A stretch of 22,644 bases of DNA from Synergistaceae bacterium (GTDB lineage Bacteria > Synergistota > Synergistia > Synergistales > Aminobacteriaceae). Below the pieces are notes generated by a model. It saw only the letters and a list, made by a program, of their open reading frames with translations, ran no database searches and had not been told where the DNA came from. The position numbers and the translations under genes are program-made. The stretch is taken from NCBI GenBank assembly GCA_017427625.1, contig JAFRSL010000208.1, forward strand, positions 1-22,644. Direction: 5' to 3'. Positions 1 through 9,400 of the stretch are shown piece by piece. The stretch's first letter is position 1. Each line of letters opens with the position of its first letter.

Positions 1-620
1 AGAATCATTCCGGCCGACTCGAAATAGAAATCGTGAACGCCGAATGTATGTCCCGATTCCGTCATCATGAAAAGGACATAGACGCTCCATGAGAACGATG
101 CAAATGATCCCATAGCAACGAGGGTGTCCATGTTGGGGGCGAGGTGAAGGAGGGTGCTGAAACCTGAGACAAAGAACTTCTGATTGATGACCATGATGAT
201 TGCCGCAAGAATCATTTGCGCGAGTCCCTGCGCTACGTGGTTGCCCTCAAAGAATGCCGGCAATGGAAGATTCACCATGTGCCCCATCGAGAAGTACATC
301 AACGCTAGAAGGAAGAAAATCGAGGCGATGAGTCTGCGTTTTAGGACTGGTGTCTCATGGTCGGCGAGTGCGTCTTCTTCTTGGGCGTGTGAGACTGCGG
401 CAGCGGGTAAAAGTTCGGGGACTTTGAGGGACGCTCCATAGCCTGCTTTCTCGACAGCTGCGATGATGGAGTCCACGGAAGCTGTACCGTCAACGCTCAT
501 TGAGTTTGTGAGCAGGCTGACTGCACATGAGGTTACGCCGGGAAGTTTCTTGACGACGCGCTCAACCCTTGCGGAACATGCCGCGCAGCTCATTCCTGTA
601 ACGTTGTATTGTTCTGACAT
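1..620 (-). CDS. copA: Copper-type P1B ATPase, N-terminal part (cut by window edge)
   Basis: Reading the minus strand from the ATG at 620-618 gives an open frame of 206 codons that runs off the left edge. It begins with a heavy-metal-associated (HMA) domain of about 65 residues containing GMSCAAC, with Cys12 and Cys15 as the metal ligands. An Ala/Glu-rich linker follows, then hydrophobic segments at about 97-115, 127-150 and 160-180 that fit the first membrane helices of a P1B-type ATPase. The CPC motif, the DKTG phosphorylation site and the ATP-binding domain would lie outside the window. Proteins of this family export Cu(I) across the inner membrane using ATP. The CxxC form and the order HMA then helices favour copper or silver over zinc or cadmium, but the deciding CPC helix is not visible. 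No clear copper operator was found upstream, and the SD is weak. The gene is divergent from the EIIA gene. Confidence 0.88.
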   Translation of the reverse strand, partial: MSEQYNVTGMSCAACSARVERVVKKLPGVTSCAVSLLTNSMSVDGTASVDSIIAAVEKAGYGASLKVPELLPAAAVSHAQEEDALADHETPVLKRRLIASIFFLLALMYFSMGHMVNLPLPAFFEGNHVAQGLAQMILAAIIMVINQKFFVSGFSTLLHLAPNMDTLVAMGSFASFSWSVYVLFMMTESGHTFGVHDFYFESAGMI

Positions 621-656
621 GAAATATTCACGGCCTTTTCTTGTGTGATTGAAATC

Positions 657-687
657 ATTATATTACATGGCCGTTGCTTTCTGTCAG
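657..687 (-). promoter_or_regulatory. Possible promoter of the copper ATPase gene
   Basis: On the minus strand there is a perfect TATAAT (662-657), with CTGACA upstream (687-682). The spacing of 19 nt is longer than ideal, so the -35 assignment is weak. The -10 lies about 37 nt upstream of the ATG. Confidence 0.35.
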
Positions 688-759
688 TATGCCGCCTCGT
701 TGAACACTTTATCTGACGACATCGCCACAATCTGCGGCCTTTTTTGCGAAAGTTAGGCA

Positions 760-788
760 CTGACACGAACCCATATTCAGGATATAAT
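760..788 (+). promoter_or_regulatory. Sigma-70-type promoter of the EIIA gene
   Basis: CTGACA at 760-765 and TATAAT at 783-788 are separated by exactly 17 nt, a near-consensus housekeeping promoter. Transcription would start near 795, leaving a leader of about 45 nt. A strong SD (GTGAGGAG, ending about 833) precedes the ATG at 841. Confidence 0.65.
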
Positions 789-840
789 ACTCAAATATCA
801 ACCTAACCCATCAATCTTTAGAAAGTGAGGAGAATTTGTT

Positions 841-1341
841 ATGCCGTTGTTCGATTTCACGAAGAAGACACCAGCCCCCGTAGTTTTCCCTGCTGAGTTA
901 AGTTCACCTGTTGCCGGAGACTTCGTTCCGATGTTTGCCCTGAAGGACGAGGCTTTTGCCGGAGGAGCACTCGGTCAGTGCGTCGGGGTAAAGCCGGAGA
1001 ACGGAAACATCTGCGCCCCCATTGACGGAACTGTGTCAGAGGTTACGGAGACAGCACACGCGGCGGTCATTCAGGCCGGAGAAATTGAGATACTCATTCA
1101 CGCCGGCATTCACACAGTGAACATGAAGGGTGAAGGCTTCAAGAACCACGTCAAGCTCGGTCAGGTAGTACGTCGCGGAGAGCCTGTGCTGACGATGGAC
1201 TTGTGGAAGGTCAGGAACTCAGGCTATGATGACACCGTGATTATGGCCGTGTCAAATACGAAGGACTTTGCAAAAGTCGAAGCTCTCGTAACCGAAGGCA
1301 AAGTTAAAGCAGGAGACGGGCTTCTGAAAGTCAGCAAGTAG
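841..1341 (+). CDS. PTS glucose-family EIIA domain protein (stand-alone)
   Basis: This 166-residue cytosolic protein is a complete single-domain EIIA of the glucose class (Crr-like). Visible family features are the N-terminal beta-strand with SPVAG (residues 22-26), APIDGTV (59-65), the first active-site His in TAHA (His73), and the phospho-accepting His in LIHAGI (His87). The GEGF...V..GQ.V..GEP stretch follows. The family normally has Asp in GIDTV after the phospho-His; here it is His91 (GIHTV). The role would be to take phosphate from HPr and pass it to an EIIB domain, or to act as a regulator as Crr does. No EIIB, EIIC, HPr or EI gene is nearby, so its partner must be elsewhere. It has its own promoter and a likely terminator, so it appears monocistronic. 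The start at 841 is fixed by a good SD. Confidence 0.92.
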   Translation: MPLFDFTKKTPAPVVFPAELSSPVAGDFVPMFALKDEAFAGGALGQCVGVKPENGNICAPIDGTVSEVTETAHAAVIQAGEIEILIHAGIHTVNMKGEGFKNHVKLGQVVRRGEPVLTMDLWKVRNSGYDDTVIMAVSNTKDFAKVEALVTEGKVKAGDGLLKVSK

Positions 1342-1370
1342 AATTTTGTGATACTGTGTGAGTCAGCTAT

Positions 1371-1400
1371 GCCCCTTTATCGGTGAAACGGTGAAGGGGC
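1371..1400 (+). terminator. Hairpin after the EIIA gene
   Basis: A perfect 7-bp stem (GCCCCTT 1371-1377 with AAGGGGC 1394-1400) lies 30 nt after the EIIA stop. It is followed by TTATAATAAC rather than a clean T run, so it may be an inefficient terminator. The same AT-rich stretch holds a TATAAT (1402-1407) that could serve as a -10 for the next gene, without a good -35. Confidence 0.5.
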
Positions 1401-1448
1401 TTATAATAACAAAATGTTCCAAAATATAAATTTCAAGGAGGTTTTATT

Positions 1449-2633
1449 GTGAAAAATACGAAGTCTTCTATGGACGATCGCAGCGCAATAGAGAAACTTG
1501 AACGCTTTGCCGCCGATGTCAACGCACGTAAAAGGGGAATATTCGGTTATCCCGCAAATTGCCCCGTACATCTAAAGGATTTCTACAAGTGGTTCACTGA
1601 GAACGAAATCTACGACGCCATGATAAACAACAGTGGCGACCCCTTCCACAGTCATGAGCTTTTCTTGAATGCCCTTGACTTTGAGCGCGAGGTTATCGAG
1701 TTCTTTGCTCCGTTCTATGGCTTCGACAGGGATAATTTGTGGGGAATTGTTACCTTCAGCGGCACAGACGGAAACAATCACGGAATCTACTTCGGCTCAA
1801 AATGCTTGGAGAACAAGACACACAAGAAGCCGATAGTCTAGGTATCTGACGCTGCACATTACTCGAATATGCGTTTGGCGGATCTTCAAAACTTTGAACT
1901 TCGCCTCATTCCGTCAGACATTCACGGCTGCATGATACCAGAGGAGTTTGAAAAAGCTCTCGTCCCCAATCGTCCCGCCCTGATAATCTACGCTATGGGG
2001 ACGACGTTCAAAGGCGGCATCGACAATCAGGACGAACTTAACGCGATACTTGCGAAGTATCCCTCAATCGTCGCATATCGACATGTTGACGCGGCACTGT
2101 TCGGCGGCTACCTCCCCTACACAAAGTACCGTGATGTCGTGAACCGCAAAGTACACCCATTCGACTCCATCGCGGTAAGCGGACATAAGTTTTTCAGTAT
2201 GGACGAACCCGCAGGAATTTTCCTAACGACCGAAGATGTCCTGAAGAACCAGAACCCTTACCAAGTTTCCTACCTTAATGGCAACATGCCGATGATTAAC
2301 TGCTCACGTTCCGCATTAGCACCGCTGAAACTTTGGTGGCTCATTCATCACGTAGGGGAAGATGGTTTCACTGAACAGGCTGAGGGAATGCTTGAGCGTG
2401 CTGAATGGCTGAAGGAGAAACTTGACGCTATTGGCTGGCCTGCCGGGCTTGAGCCGATGTCGAACACAGTCTACTTCAAGCGTCCGAATGAGGCTATTGT
2501 GGAAAAATATGGGCTTGCGCCAGATTATGATGAACGTTTGGGTGGTGAGCTGTCTCATATAGTTGTCATGAGGCACGTTACGAAAGAGGCTCTTCAGGGC
2601 TTCCTTGATGACCTCGAAGAATCCAGAAGCTGA
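1449..2633 (+). pseudogene. hdc: Histidine-decarboxylase-like PLP enzyme interrupted by an in-frame TAG
   Basis: The frame starts at GTG 1449 behind AAGGAGGT (1435-1442). It reads 130 codons, meets TAG at 1839-1841, and continues in the same frame to TGA at 2631-2633. Read through, it is 394 residues, close to the usual length of group II PLP-dependent histidine decarboxylases. Key features all fall in the read-through frame: GTDGNNHGIYFG before the stop, AHYS with the PLP-stacking His137, HVDAALFGG with Asp214, and SGHK with Lys247 as the Schiff-base lysine. The TAG replaces a position that I recall as Tyr in related enzymes (pattern Y-x-S-x-x-x-H-Y-S), so one base change from TAT or TAC would explain it. 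The downstream part has an ATG at 1869 but no SD and would lack the PLP-stacking His. Histidine is the most likely substrate, but another amino acid is possible. A real nonsense mutation, an assembly error or recoding are all open. Confidence 0.8.
1839..1841 (+). other. In-frame amber codon within the decarboxylase gene
   Basis: The codons on both sides (PIV before, VSDAAHYSN after) continue the family alignment without a shift, so this is a single substitution and not an indel. TAG serves as a normal terminal stop for other genes here (ends at 1341, 5060, 6494 and 16111). Confidence 0.85.
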
Positions 2634-2671
2634 ACAGATGAGGCCGGGTCGAAAATAATCATAATCTCCAA

Positions 2672-2700
2672 TGGCAAGAAGGTAATAAATCCGCTATAAT
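2672..2700 (+). promoter_or_regulatory. Possible promoter of the binding-protein/transporter fusion
   Basis: A perfect TATAAT at 2695-2700 lies 39 nt before the TTG start. The hexamer 17 nt upstream, TGGCAA at 2672-2677, is a poor -35, so only the -10 is well supported. Confidence 0.35.
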
Positions 2701-2738
2701 ATCAATTATCCAATATATTTATGAGGAGGCAGTACAAT

Positions 2739-5060
2739 TTGAAACGTTTTGCATTAGTCTTACTCACAGCAGTACTCGCGTTATCGTTATGCGGTGCGAG
2801 TTTCGCGGCTGACGAAGCATCCCCCGCTACGTCCGGCTGGAAATTCGACCGTCCCATCAGAATCGTTTGCCCTTGGGGTGAAGGCGGCGGCGCAGATGCT
2901 ACCCTTCGCGCAATCGTCCCGCTCATCGAGAAGGCAACAGGCCAGAAAGTCGAAGTCCTCAACGTTACCGGCGGAAACGGCGTAAACGGTGCGTCATTCA
3001 CACGCGAACAGCCCGCTGACGGCTACACATTCATGCTCGGAACCCAGAGCTTGCTCATTCAGGACGTCATGGGTGAGATGAAGTTCAAGTTCCTCGATGA
3101 GTTCGTACCCGTCGCAAGACTTGTCCACGCAATCGACATCATCGCAACTTCCCGCGCCGCTATGGAGGAGAGAGGCTTCAAGACATTCAGCGAACTCCGC
3201 GACTACATCAAAGCTCACCCCTTCAGCGTAAGCGTCGGAATGCTCACGAGGGTAGGCGTTGACGGCTTATCATTCCAGCAGGCTACCGAAGGCCTCAATA
3301 TCCTTGAGGTTGACTACCCGACAGGCGCAGGTATGACGGCGGCTCTTCTCGCGGGACAGATTGACCTCATGATTTCAGACACTCAGGAAATCGAGGAGCA
3401 GATCCAGCTCGGCGAAATTATCCCGATGCTCGTTCTTGCTGAGAAACGTATGAACCGTTACCCCAATGTTGAATCGTCAAAGGAACTCGGCATCAATGCG
3501 TTCTTGGGTTCAGAGCGCGGAATCTTCGCGAAGAAAGGCACCCCTCAGGAAGCCATCGACGCTCTCGGCGCAATAATCGCTGAGGCCGTAAAGACTTCGG
3601 ATTGGAATGACTTTCTACAGCAGGGCGGTTATGATGAGAGACCGGGTTACGCTCCTTCTGGCGAGTACCTGACGGCTCTTCAGGATGAGTACAAGTCCTT
3701 CACCAGCATGTTGAAGCCCGCAAAGCCAGCCGACAAGAAAGCCCCCGCTGCTCCGTCAACAAAACTCGCAATAATTGGCTTCGTGATGGTCCTCGTACTC
3801 ATCATCTGCCTCATCAAGAAAATCATAATCCCGCCGATTGCGTTCATACTCCTTCCGACAATCGCAGCACTCGTGGCAGGCTTTGACCCTCTGGCCGTCA
3901 ACAAGTTCGCAGCTTCAGGAATCTCGAAGATGGTCTCGACCGTCTCGTTGTTCGTGTTCTCGATTTCGTTCTTCTCGTTGATGAGCGATCAGGGAGTATT
4001 TGACCCAATCGTCAACTTCCTCATCAAGAAGGCCGGAACTAACGTAACTCTCGTAATGCTCGCTACAGCCGCTGTCGGAATCATCGGACACCTTGACGGC
4101 TCAGGTGCTACTACGTTCATCATCACGATCACAGCAATGCTCCCGCTGTTCAAGAAGCTCAAAATGGACAACAGGTCGTTGATGCTTCTCGTCTGCGTCG
4201 CTATCGGTGTCATGAACGTCTGCCCTTGGGGCGGCCCAACAATAAGAGCCGCTACAGTCCTTGAATCAGACCCCAATATCCTTTGGCACAGGCTTCTCCC
4301 GGTTCAGGGCGCAATGCTCGTGATTACGTTTGTGACTGCGTTCCTTCTCAGCGGCATCCAGAAGAGAAGAATCGCAAAGCTCGGACTTTCGGCTGACGAA
4401 TCAGCAGAAGAGGCAAAAGCTGAGGACAAAGCTCCCAAAGTATCATCAACTCTTCAGATGTACAACTTCCTCGTTGTGGTTGCTGTTATCGTTGTCCTTA
4501 TGGTCGGCTGGCTCAACCCTGCGTACACATTCATGCTTGCGCTGGCTATAACGCTCCCGTTCAACATCAAGAGCCTCAAGGAACAGAACGGCAAGCTCAA
4601 GAATTACGGTGTCGCGGCAATGTCGATGGTCGTTACGCTGTTCGCCGCAGGAATCTTCACGGGCGTTCTCTCAGGCACTGGAATGCTTAACGCTATGGCA
4701 AGTGCCGTAGTTACGGTAATCCCGCCGGATCTCGGACGATACACTCACTTCATCGTCGCGTGCTTCGCAGTGCCGTTAATCATGTGCTTGGGAACTGACA
4801 GCTTCTACTTCGGGCTTCTTCCTGTCGTCGTTGGAATAGCCTCGCAGTTCGGCGTGAACCCGATGGACGTTGCGTGCGTAATGCTCGTCGCTGAGAACGT
4901 AGGCGTCATGATTTCACCGTTGAGCCCGGCAATGTATCTCGGTCTCGGACTTCTTGAGATTGAGGTCGGTGAGCACATCAAGTACTCGCTTCCGTGGATC
5001 TGGGGCATCAGCATTTTGTCGATTGTGGCCTGCATCGTTCTCGGTGTTACTCCGCTGTAG
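2739..5060 (+). CDS. TctC/Bug-type solute-binding domain fused to a CitMHS citrate transporter
   Basis: I place the start at TTG 2739, 9 nt after GAGGAGG (2723-2729). The in-frame ATG at 2721 would overlap that SD. The product has 773 residues. Residues 1-23 are a signal peptide (cleavage after SFA). Residues about 32-325 match the Bug/TctC periplasmic receptor fold (PIRIVCPWGEGGGAD, then ADGYTFMLG), which binds carboxylates for tripartite transporters. After a Lys/Pro/Ala linker, residues 342-773 form a polytopic membrane domain of CitMHS type: SDQGVFDPIV, GHLDGSGATTF (Asp453), CPWGGPTIRAA (496-500 and on), a charged central loop at about 545-580, and a C-terminal half with SPLSPAMYLGLGLLEIEVGEH. 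CitMHS proteins exchange metal-bound citrate with protons and normally work without a receptor; TctC normally serves TctA/TctB. The fusion suggests receptor-assisted uptake of citrate or a related acid. Domain calls are firm; the substrate is inferred. Confidence 0.88.
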   Translation: MKRFALVLLTAVLALSLCGASFAADEASPATSGWKFDRPIRIVCPWGEGGGADATLRAIVPLIEKATGQKVEVLNVTGGNGVNGASFTREQPADGYTFMLGTQSLLIQDVMGEMKFKFLDEFVPVARLVHAIDIIATSRAAMEERGFKTFSELRDYIKAHPFSVSVGMLTRVGVDGLSFQQATEGLNILEVDYPTGAGMTAALLAGQIDLMISDTQEIEEQIQLGEIIPMLVLAEKRMNRYPNVESSKELGINAFLGSERGIFAKKGTPQEAIDALGAIIAEAVKTSDWNDFLQQGGYDERPGYAPSGEYLTALQDEYKSFTSMLKPAKPADKKAPAAPSTKLAIIGFVMVLVLIICLIKKIIIPPIAFILLPTIAALVAGFDPLAVNKFAASGISKMVSTVSLFVFSISFFSLMSDQGVFDPIVNFLIKKAGTNVTLVMLATAAVGIIGHLDGSGATTFIITITAMLPLFKKLKMDNRSLMLLVCVAIGVMNVCPWGGPTIRAATVLESDPNILWHRLLPVQGAMLVITFVTAFLLSGIQKRRIAKLGLSADESAEEAKAEDKAPKVSSTLQMYNFLVVVAVIVVLMVGWLNPAYTFMLALAITLPFNIKSLKEQNGKLKNYGVAAMSMVVTLFAAGIFTGVLSGTGMLNAMASAVVTVIPPDLGRYTHFIVACFAVPLIMCLGTDSFYFGLLPVVVGIASQFGVNPMDVACVMLVAENVGVMISPLSPAMYLGLGLLEIEVGEHIKYSLPWIWGISILSIVACIVLGVTPL

Positions 5061-5090
5061 ACTTTCGCATTGAAACATTGAGATTTTTCG

Positions 5091-5123
5091 CCGCCGTGAG
5101 TAAAATTACGGCGGTATTTTTTT
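5091..5123 (+). terminator. Rho-independent terminator after the transporter fusion
   Basis: CCGCCGT (5091-5097) pairs perfectly with ACGGCGG (5108-5114). Two more inner pairs are possible, and TATTTTTTTA follows directly. It separates the transporter from the M48 cluster. Confidence 0.85.
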
Positions 5124-5146
5124 ATCCTAACGAAAGGGGAATGTTT

Positions 5147-5782
5147 ATGCGGAAAATTTTCACGTCGTTGTTGCTTCTTGCATTGATGGCTTCGAGTTCA
5201 TATGCCGAAATTTCGAACGCCGTCGTCGAATCTGCATGGAAGCGAATCGCTAAGGCTGACGGTTTCAAGCAGGTCTCAATCAATTACGAGAAAGACGCTT
5301 CACCGAATGCTTGGGTTGCGTTCAAGTCTCAGAATGATTACAGCATCCACGTTACTGCCGGTCTCATGAAGATTCTTGACACTGAGGACGAGATGGCGGG
5401 TGTCTGGGGACATGAGATTGGGCACGTAAGGCTAGGGCATTACACAAAAGGAAGGCTAAGAAGCATGGGCTGGACTGTCGCCGGGAAAATTCTTCAGCAG
5501 AAAACTGGGAAAATCGCCCAGACTGCCGGCAACATTGGAATGAACCTCGCGGAAAATGCCTTCAGCAGAAATCAGGAAACTCAGTCCGACGAATATGGCG
5601 TTAAGCTGCTCGTTAAGGCTGGCTATAATCCTTTGGGCCTCTACAACGCTATGAAGGCCTTCAGGGATAACGGCTATGGCACTCAGTCGGGAATAGCTAA
5701 CTGGTTCAGCACTCACCCTGCTACAGATGAAAGGCTTAAAGCTCTTCATGACTTCGCGGAAAAATACAGAAAGGGAAGGTGA
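5147..5782 (+). CDS. Secreted M48-family zinc metallopeptidase (first of tandem pair)
   Basis: The ATG at 5147 sits 6 nt after AAAGGGGA. The frame is open upstream into the previous gene, but the signal peptide fixes the start. The 211-residue product has a signal peptide (1-20, cleavage after SYA) and is otherwise almost wholly a small M48 peptidase domain. The zinc site is HEIGH (89-93), with a third ligand likely Glu144 in ETQSDEYG. The STHPATDERL motif near residue 188 is the usual M48 C-terminal signature. The family includes periplasmic proteases and chaperone-like proteins such as BepA and LoiP. No TPR domain and no lipobox are seen, so it is probably soluble in the periplasm or outside the cell. 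It lies just before a close paralog and a giant exported protein and is probably co-transcribed with them. The natural substrate is unknown. Confidence 0.9.
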   Translation: MRKIFTSLLLLALMASSSYAEISNAVVESAWKRIAKADGFKQVSINYEKDASPNAWVAFKSQNDYSIHVTAGLMKILDTEDEMAGVWGHEIGHVRLGHYTKGRLRSMGWTVAGKILQQKTGKIAQTAGNIGMNLAENAFSRNQETQSDEYGVKLLVKAGYNPLGLYNAMKAFRDNGYGTQSGIANWFSTHPATDERLKALHDFAEKYRKGR

Positions 5783-5789
5783 TATTGTT

Positions 5790-6494
5790 ATGCGCAGAAT
5801 TTCAGCGGCAATAATCTTGGCGGCTTTGTACTGTTCCAGCGCTTATGGAGCCATTTCTAATGACGTTGTTGAAGCTGCCTGGAAGAGAATAGCTAAGGTT
5901 GACGGTTTCAAAGAAGTCCCAATCAACTATGAGAAGAACGAATCACCGAATGCCTGGGTTAAGTTCCAGTCTCAGAACAACTTCAGCGTCCACGTTACAG
6001 CCGGCCTCATGAAAATACTCAACAGTGAGGACGAAATCGCCGGAGTTCTTGGGCACGAAATCGGCCATGTCAAGCTAGGGCATTATAATCAGGGCGTTGG
6101 CCGTGCGGTTGGCTGGGCTGTGGCTGGAAATCTTCTCGGGCGGATCGGTGGCCTTGCAGGAATTATAGCGCAGGGTGCGGGTCAAATCGGCATGAACCTC
6201 GCTGAAAGTGGCTTCTCCCGCGGCCAGGAAGTTGAGGCTGATGACTATGGCACGGAGCTTCTCAAGAGGGCAGGTTATGATCCGTATGGTTTGTACAGAG
6301 CGATGAAAGCGTTCGCCGACAACAAGTACGTTACTCAGCCCAACGGATTCAATTCTCACCCGCCGACTGAGAGAAGGCTTCAGCATCTTCAGGAGAAAGC
6401 GAAGGAAGTCAAAGCATCACCAGTGAAATCATCAAGCACGAAGTCAAAGACAAGGCAAACCTCAAAATACAAAGAAAGCATGGGGAACAAGTAG
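5790..6494 (+). CDS. Secreted M48-family zinc metallopeptidase (second of tandem pair)
   Basis: The start is the ATG at 5790, 7 nt after the first peptidase's stop; the SD (GGGAAGG) lies inside that gene's end. The 234-residue product has a signal peptide (1-20) and the same domain as its neighbour: HEIGH at 89-93, probable third ligand Glu147 in QEVEADDYG, and NSHPPTERRL near 188. Over residues 22-98 the two paralogs are about three quarters identical by my hand count, which points to tandem duplication. Differences are a Gly-rich stretch after the zinc helix (about 116-135, LGRIGGLAGIIAQGAG) and a Lys/Ser-rich tail of about 30 residues that the first copy lacks. The tail could bind an acidic partner or the cell envelope, but this is a guess. 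The giant surface protein gene starts 2 nt after the stop, so the two are almost certainly translated from one mRNA. Confidence 0.9.
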   Translation: MRRISAAIILAALYCSSAYGAISNDVVEAAWKRIAKVDGFKEVPINYEKNESPNAWVKFQSQNNFSVHVTAGLMKILNSEDEIAGVLGHEIGHVKLGHYNQGVGRAVGWAVAGNLLGRIGGLAGIIAQGAGQIGMNLAESGFSRGQEVEADDYGTELLKRAGYDPYGLYRAMKAFADNKYVTQPNGFNSHPPTERRLQHLQEKAKEVKASPVKSSSTKSKTRQTSKYKESMGNK

Positions 6495-6496
6495 GC

Positions 6497-9400
6497 ATGA
6501 AGAAAATTATTGCAGCGTTAATGCTCGTTACAGCGTTCGCATCGTGTTCATGGGCATGGTTCGTGGGTTCAGGGACGGAAGATGACCCGTATGTCATAGC
6601 GAATGCATCGGATTTCTCGTACTTCAGATACAGGGTCAACAACGGCCTCGATGATGAGGGCTGCTACTATCTTCTCTCGAACGACATACAGCTCACTCGT
6701 CAGACACTTGAAGCTCCAGTTGGCATACTCAAAGTCAGTTCAGACCTTCAAACTGTAATGCATGATTACAGCTTCAAAGGACACTTTGACGGGAATAATC
6801 ACATAATCTACGTCAAGATATTGCCATTCTTTGAAGGTGATGCGGAGAATTTGGCGAATTATGACCGCGCGCTGTTCGGATACGTTAATACTGACGGTGA
6901 TTACGCCGTGAAGAATTTGCGTGTGGGAGGCTATATAAGCGGAAATTTCCCTGCTGGTATAGTGTCAAGACTTGGGTCGGGCAGAATAGAAGGGTGCAGG
7001 GTTTCTGCTGATATTGATGTTCGGGCATCATCAGCTTCTGAGGCGAGAAGTCATCATTACATTGGTGCGCCAACGGAATTCGATGACAACACGTATGCGT
7101 TCGGCGGTGGAATCGTTGCTAACATGTATGGCGGTGAAATCGTGAGCTGTGATTTTTCCGGCAAAGTCAAAACAGAAGAAGCTGATTTCTCTCATGCAGG
7201 CGGCATAGCGGGCTTTATCTGGGCAACATCAGCGTTGCTTCAGGGCTGTAACGTCAAGCATTATGCAACCGTAACAGCAAAAGGGGACTCGGCATCTTCA
7301 GGTGGAATCGTTGGCTATCTCGAAGTCGAGGATTTGGCGAGTGCGAGCGGGGACGTAACCGTAACAGGCTGTACTTTCGAGGGCGGTGAAATCAGCAGTG
7401 ATTACTCGGCAGGCGGAATCGCGGGCATCGTATACGGTGGAATACTGACGGACAATACTGTCGGCAGTGATACCAGAATAAACGGCGCAACATACGCGGG
7501 CGGAATTGCTGGAACTCTCTCGGCAGGAGCTTTGGTCTCAGAAAACAATGTCGAGGGCGGAATCGTTCAGGCAGATTCGCGGGCGTCTGGCGGAATCGTC
7601 GGGCTTCTTGAGCTTGGTTACATCGAAAGCAATGATGCCGAGTCAAGCGTTCAGGGTGATGCTTCGTACAAAGGCGGAGTAATCGGCGAGATTCATAACC
7701 ATTACGGAAGCTCCTTGAACGTTACGGGCAACACTTACGCGGGCGCAGAGTTTGGCGTCGGCATTGACGAGCATTTGCAGATGAACCAGAACATTGCGGG
7801 GACTACAAAGCAGTCTGCAACGCTCTCATTCCTAACACCGAGCAGGCTTCCGAGCGTCAAGGAGAAGGAGAATTATTCAGCCAGCATTCAGCTCAGTGTT
7901 CCGGCAATAATTGACATCTCACCCATTCCAACATGGCTAAATCCCGTTCAAGCCGGAAACATAATCTCGATGTCATGCATTCCGCAGACGACAGGTACGT
8001 TCGAGTTCACTCTCAACGCTACATACGGTGAACAGACCGCAAGCAGGACATACTCTCTCACGGTCAACTCGAAACTCAGCGTAAACAGCACAAGAGATTT
8101 CCCGGAATACGCTGACTTGGGAGCGTTCTTCGCATACACGTTTTCGGCAAATGCAGGAGGCGAGGACATATCATCGTTGACATGGACGGCAAGCGGGGAT
8201 CTTCCCGACGGTTTAATCCTCAATCCAACGGCAGGGCGGCTCTCAGGAAATCCCACAACTGAAGGAGAGTACACGTTCGAGATTCTGGCAAACGCTGACA
8301 GCATGTCTCAGGCATCAACCGGCGCACTCACGCTCAAGGTTGCTAAGGCCATCTCGATTATCGCTGACGGTGCTGCCTCGCGCGACAACGTTGTGTATCT
8401 TCCGACGGCCATGATTGACGACGATTTCAGGTTTGCCCTTCACATTGATCAGAGCGGTTTGACGGAGCAATGGTACATTCAGGCGGGGAACTTCCCTTCA
8501 GGTCTGACGATTGATGAGAGTACAGGGCTGATTTACGGCGCGCCTGACACGGCGGGAACGTATTACTTCGTCGTTGGCGTTAATGCCGGAACGATGTCAG
8601 CTACACAGGAAATGAGCATGGCGATTCTTCCGGCGCTTGAGATTTCAACGTCATCGCTTCCCGCAATCAGGATTGACACGCCATATACTGCGACAATCTC
8701 AACGAACGCGGTATACGGTACACCAATCAGCTGGGACATCACTGGGCTTCCTGAAGGACTGAGTTACAACGCTTCGGGGCTGATATGCACGATTTCGGGT
8801 ACTGTCTCAGAGGTGGAACGATACACGGTTACGGTTCAGGCTTCTTACGGCTCATACTCGGCATCAAAGACCTTCACGCTCAACGCTGTACGCGGCTTCA
8901 CCATACTCACAGATGAGCTTCCAATCGGCAAGACAGGCTACGGCTATTCCTTCAGGCTCACAACGAACGCGGCTTCATCGGACGCTGTGGCATGGTCAGT
9001 AATCGGCGGTAATCTGCCAAACGGTACGACATTGGACAGCAATACTGGGAGGATTTCTGGAACTCCGTCAGCATCGGGGAGCTTTGACTTCACGGTTCAG
9101 GCCGTAACAAGCAGAGACTATACCAGCAAGGACCTCGAAATATTCATCAGCGACAAACTTGTGATCACGACAGGCTCAGAGTTGAAGGACGCGGAAATCA
9201 GCAAGGACTACAGTGTTCAGCTCATGACGAATATCGGCCTCACCTCTGGCTGGACAATCGAAGGAGGATTGCTCCCGGACGGATTAGTGCTGTCATCAGA
9301 CGGAACAATCGCGGGCAAGCCAACAGAGTACGGGGACTTCACATTCACGCTGAAGGTTGAAGCAGGAGGTCTTGAGGCATGGGGAGATTTCATGCTGACG

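Noticed and set aside
1839..1841. Genome-wide reassignment of TAG
   Set aside because: Several intact genes in the window end with TAG at the expected length, so TAG is a normal stop here.
1869..2633. Independent second gene starting at ATG 1869
   Set aside because: There is no SD, and the product would lack the N-terminal third of the decarboxylase, including the PLP-stacking His. It is better read as the rest of the interrupted gene.
4994..5146. Longer start for the first M48 peptidase
   Set aside because: The extension lies inside the transporter end and across a terminator. The signal peptide and SD place the start at 5147.
6497..6560. Lipoprotein signal in the giant protein (FASC near residue 14-17)
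   Set aside because: Phe at -3 is atypical for a lipobox, and SWA followed by W gives a good signal peptidase I site, so ordinary secretion is more likely.
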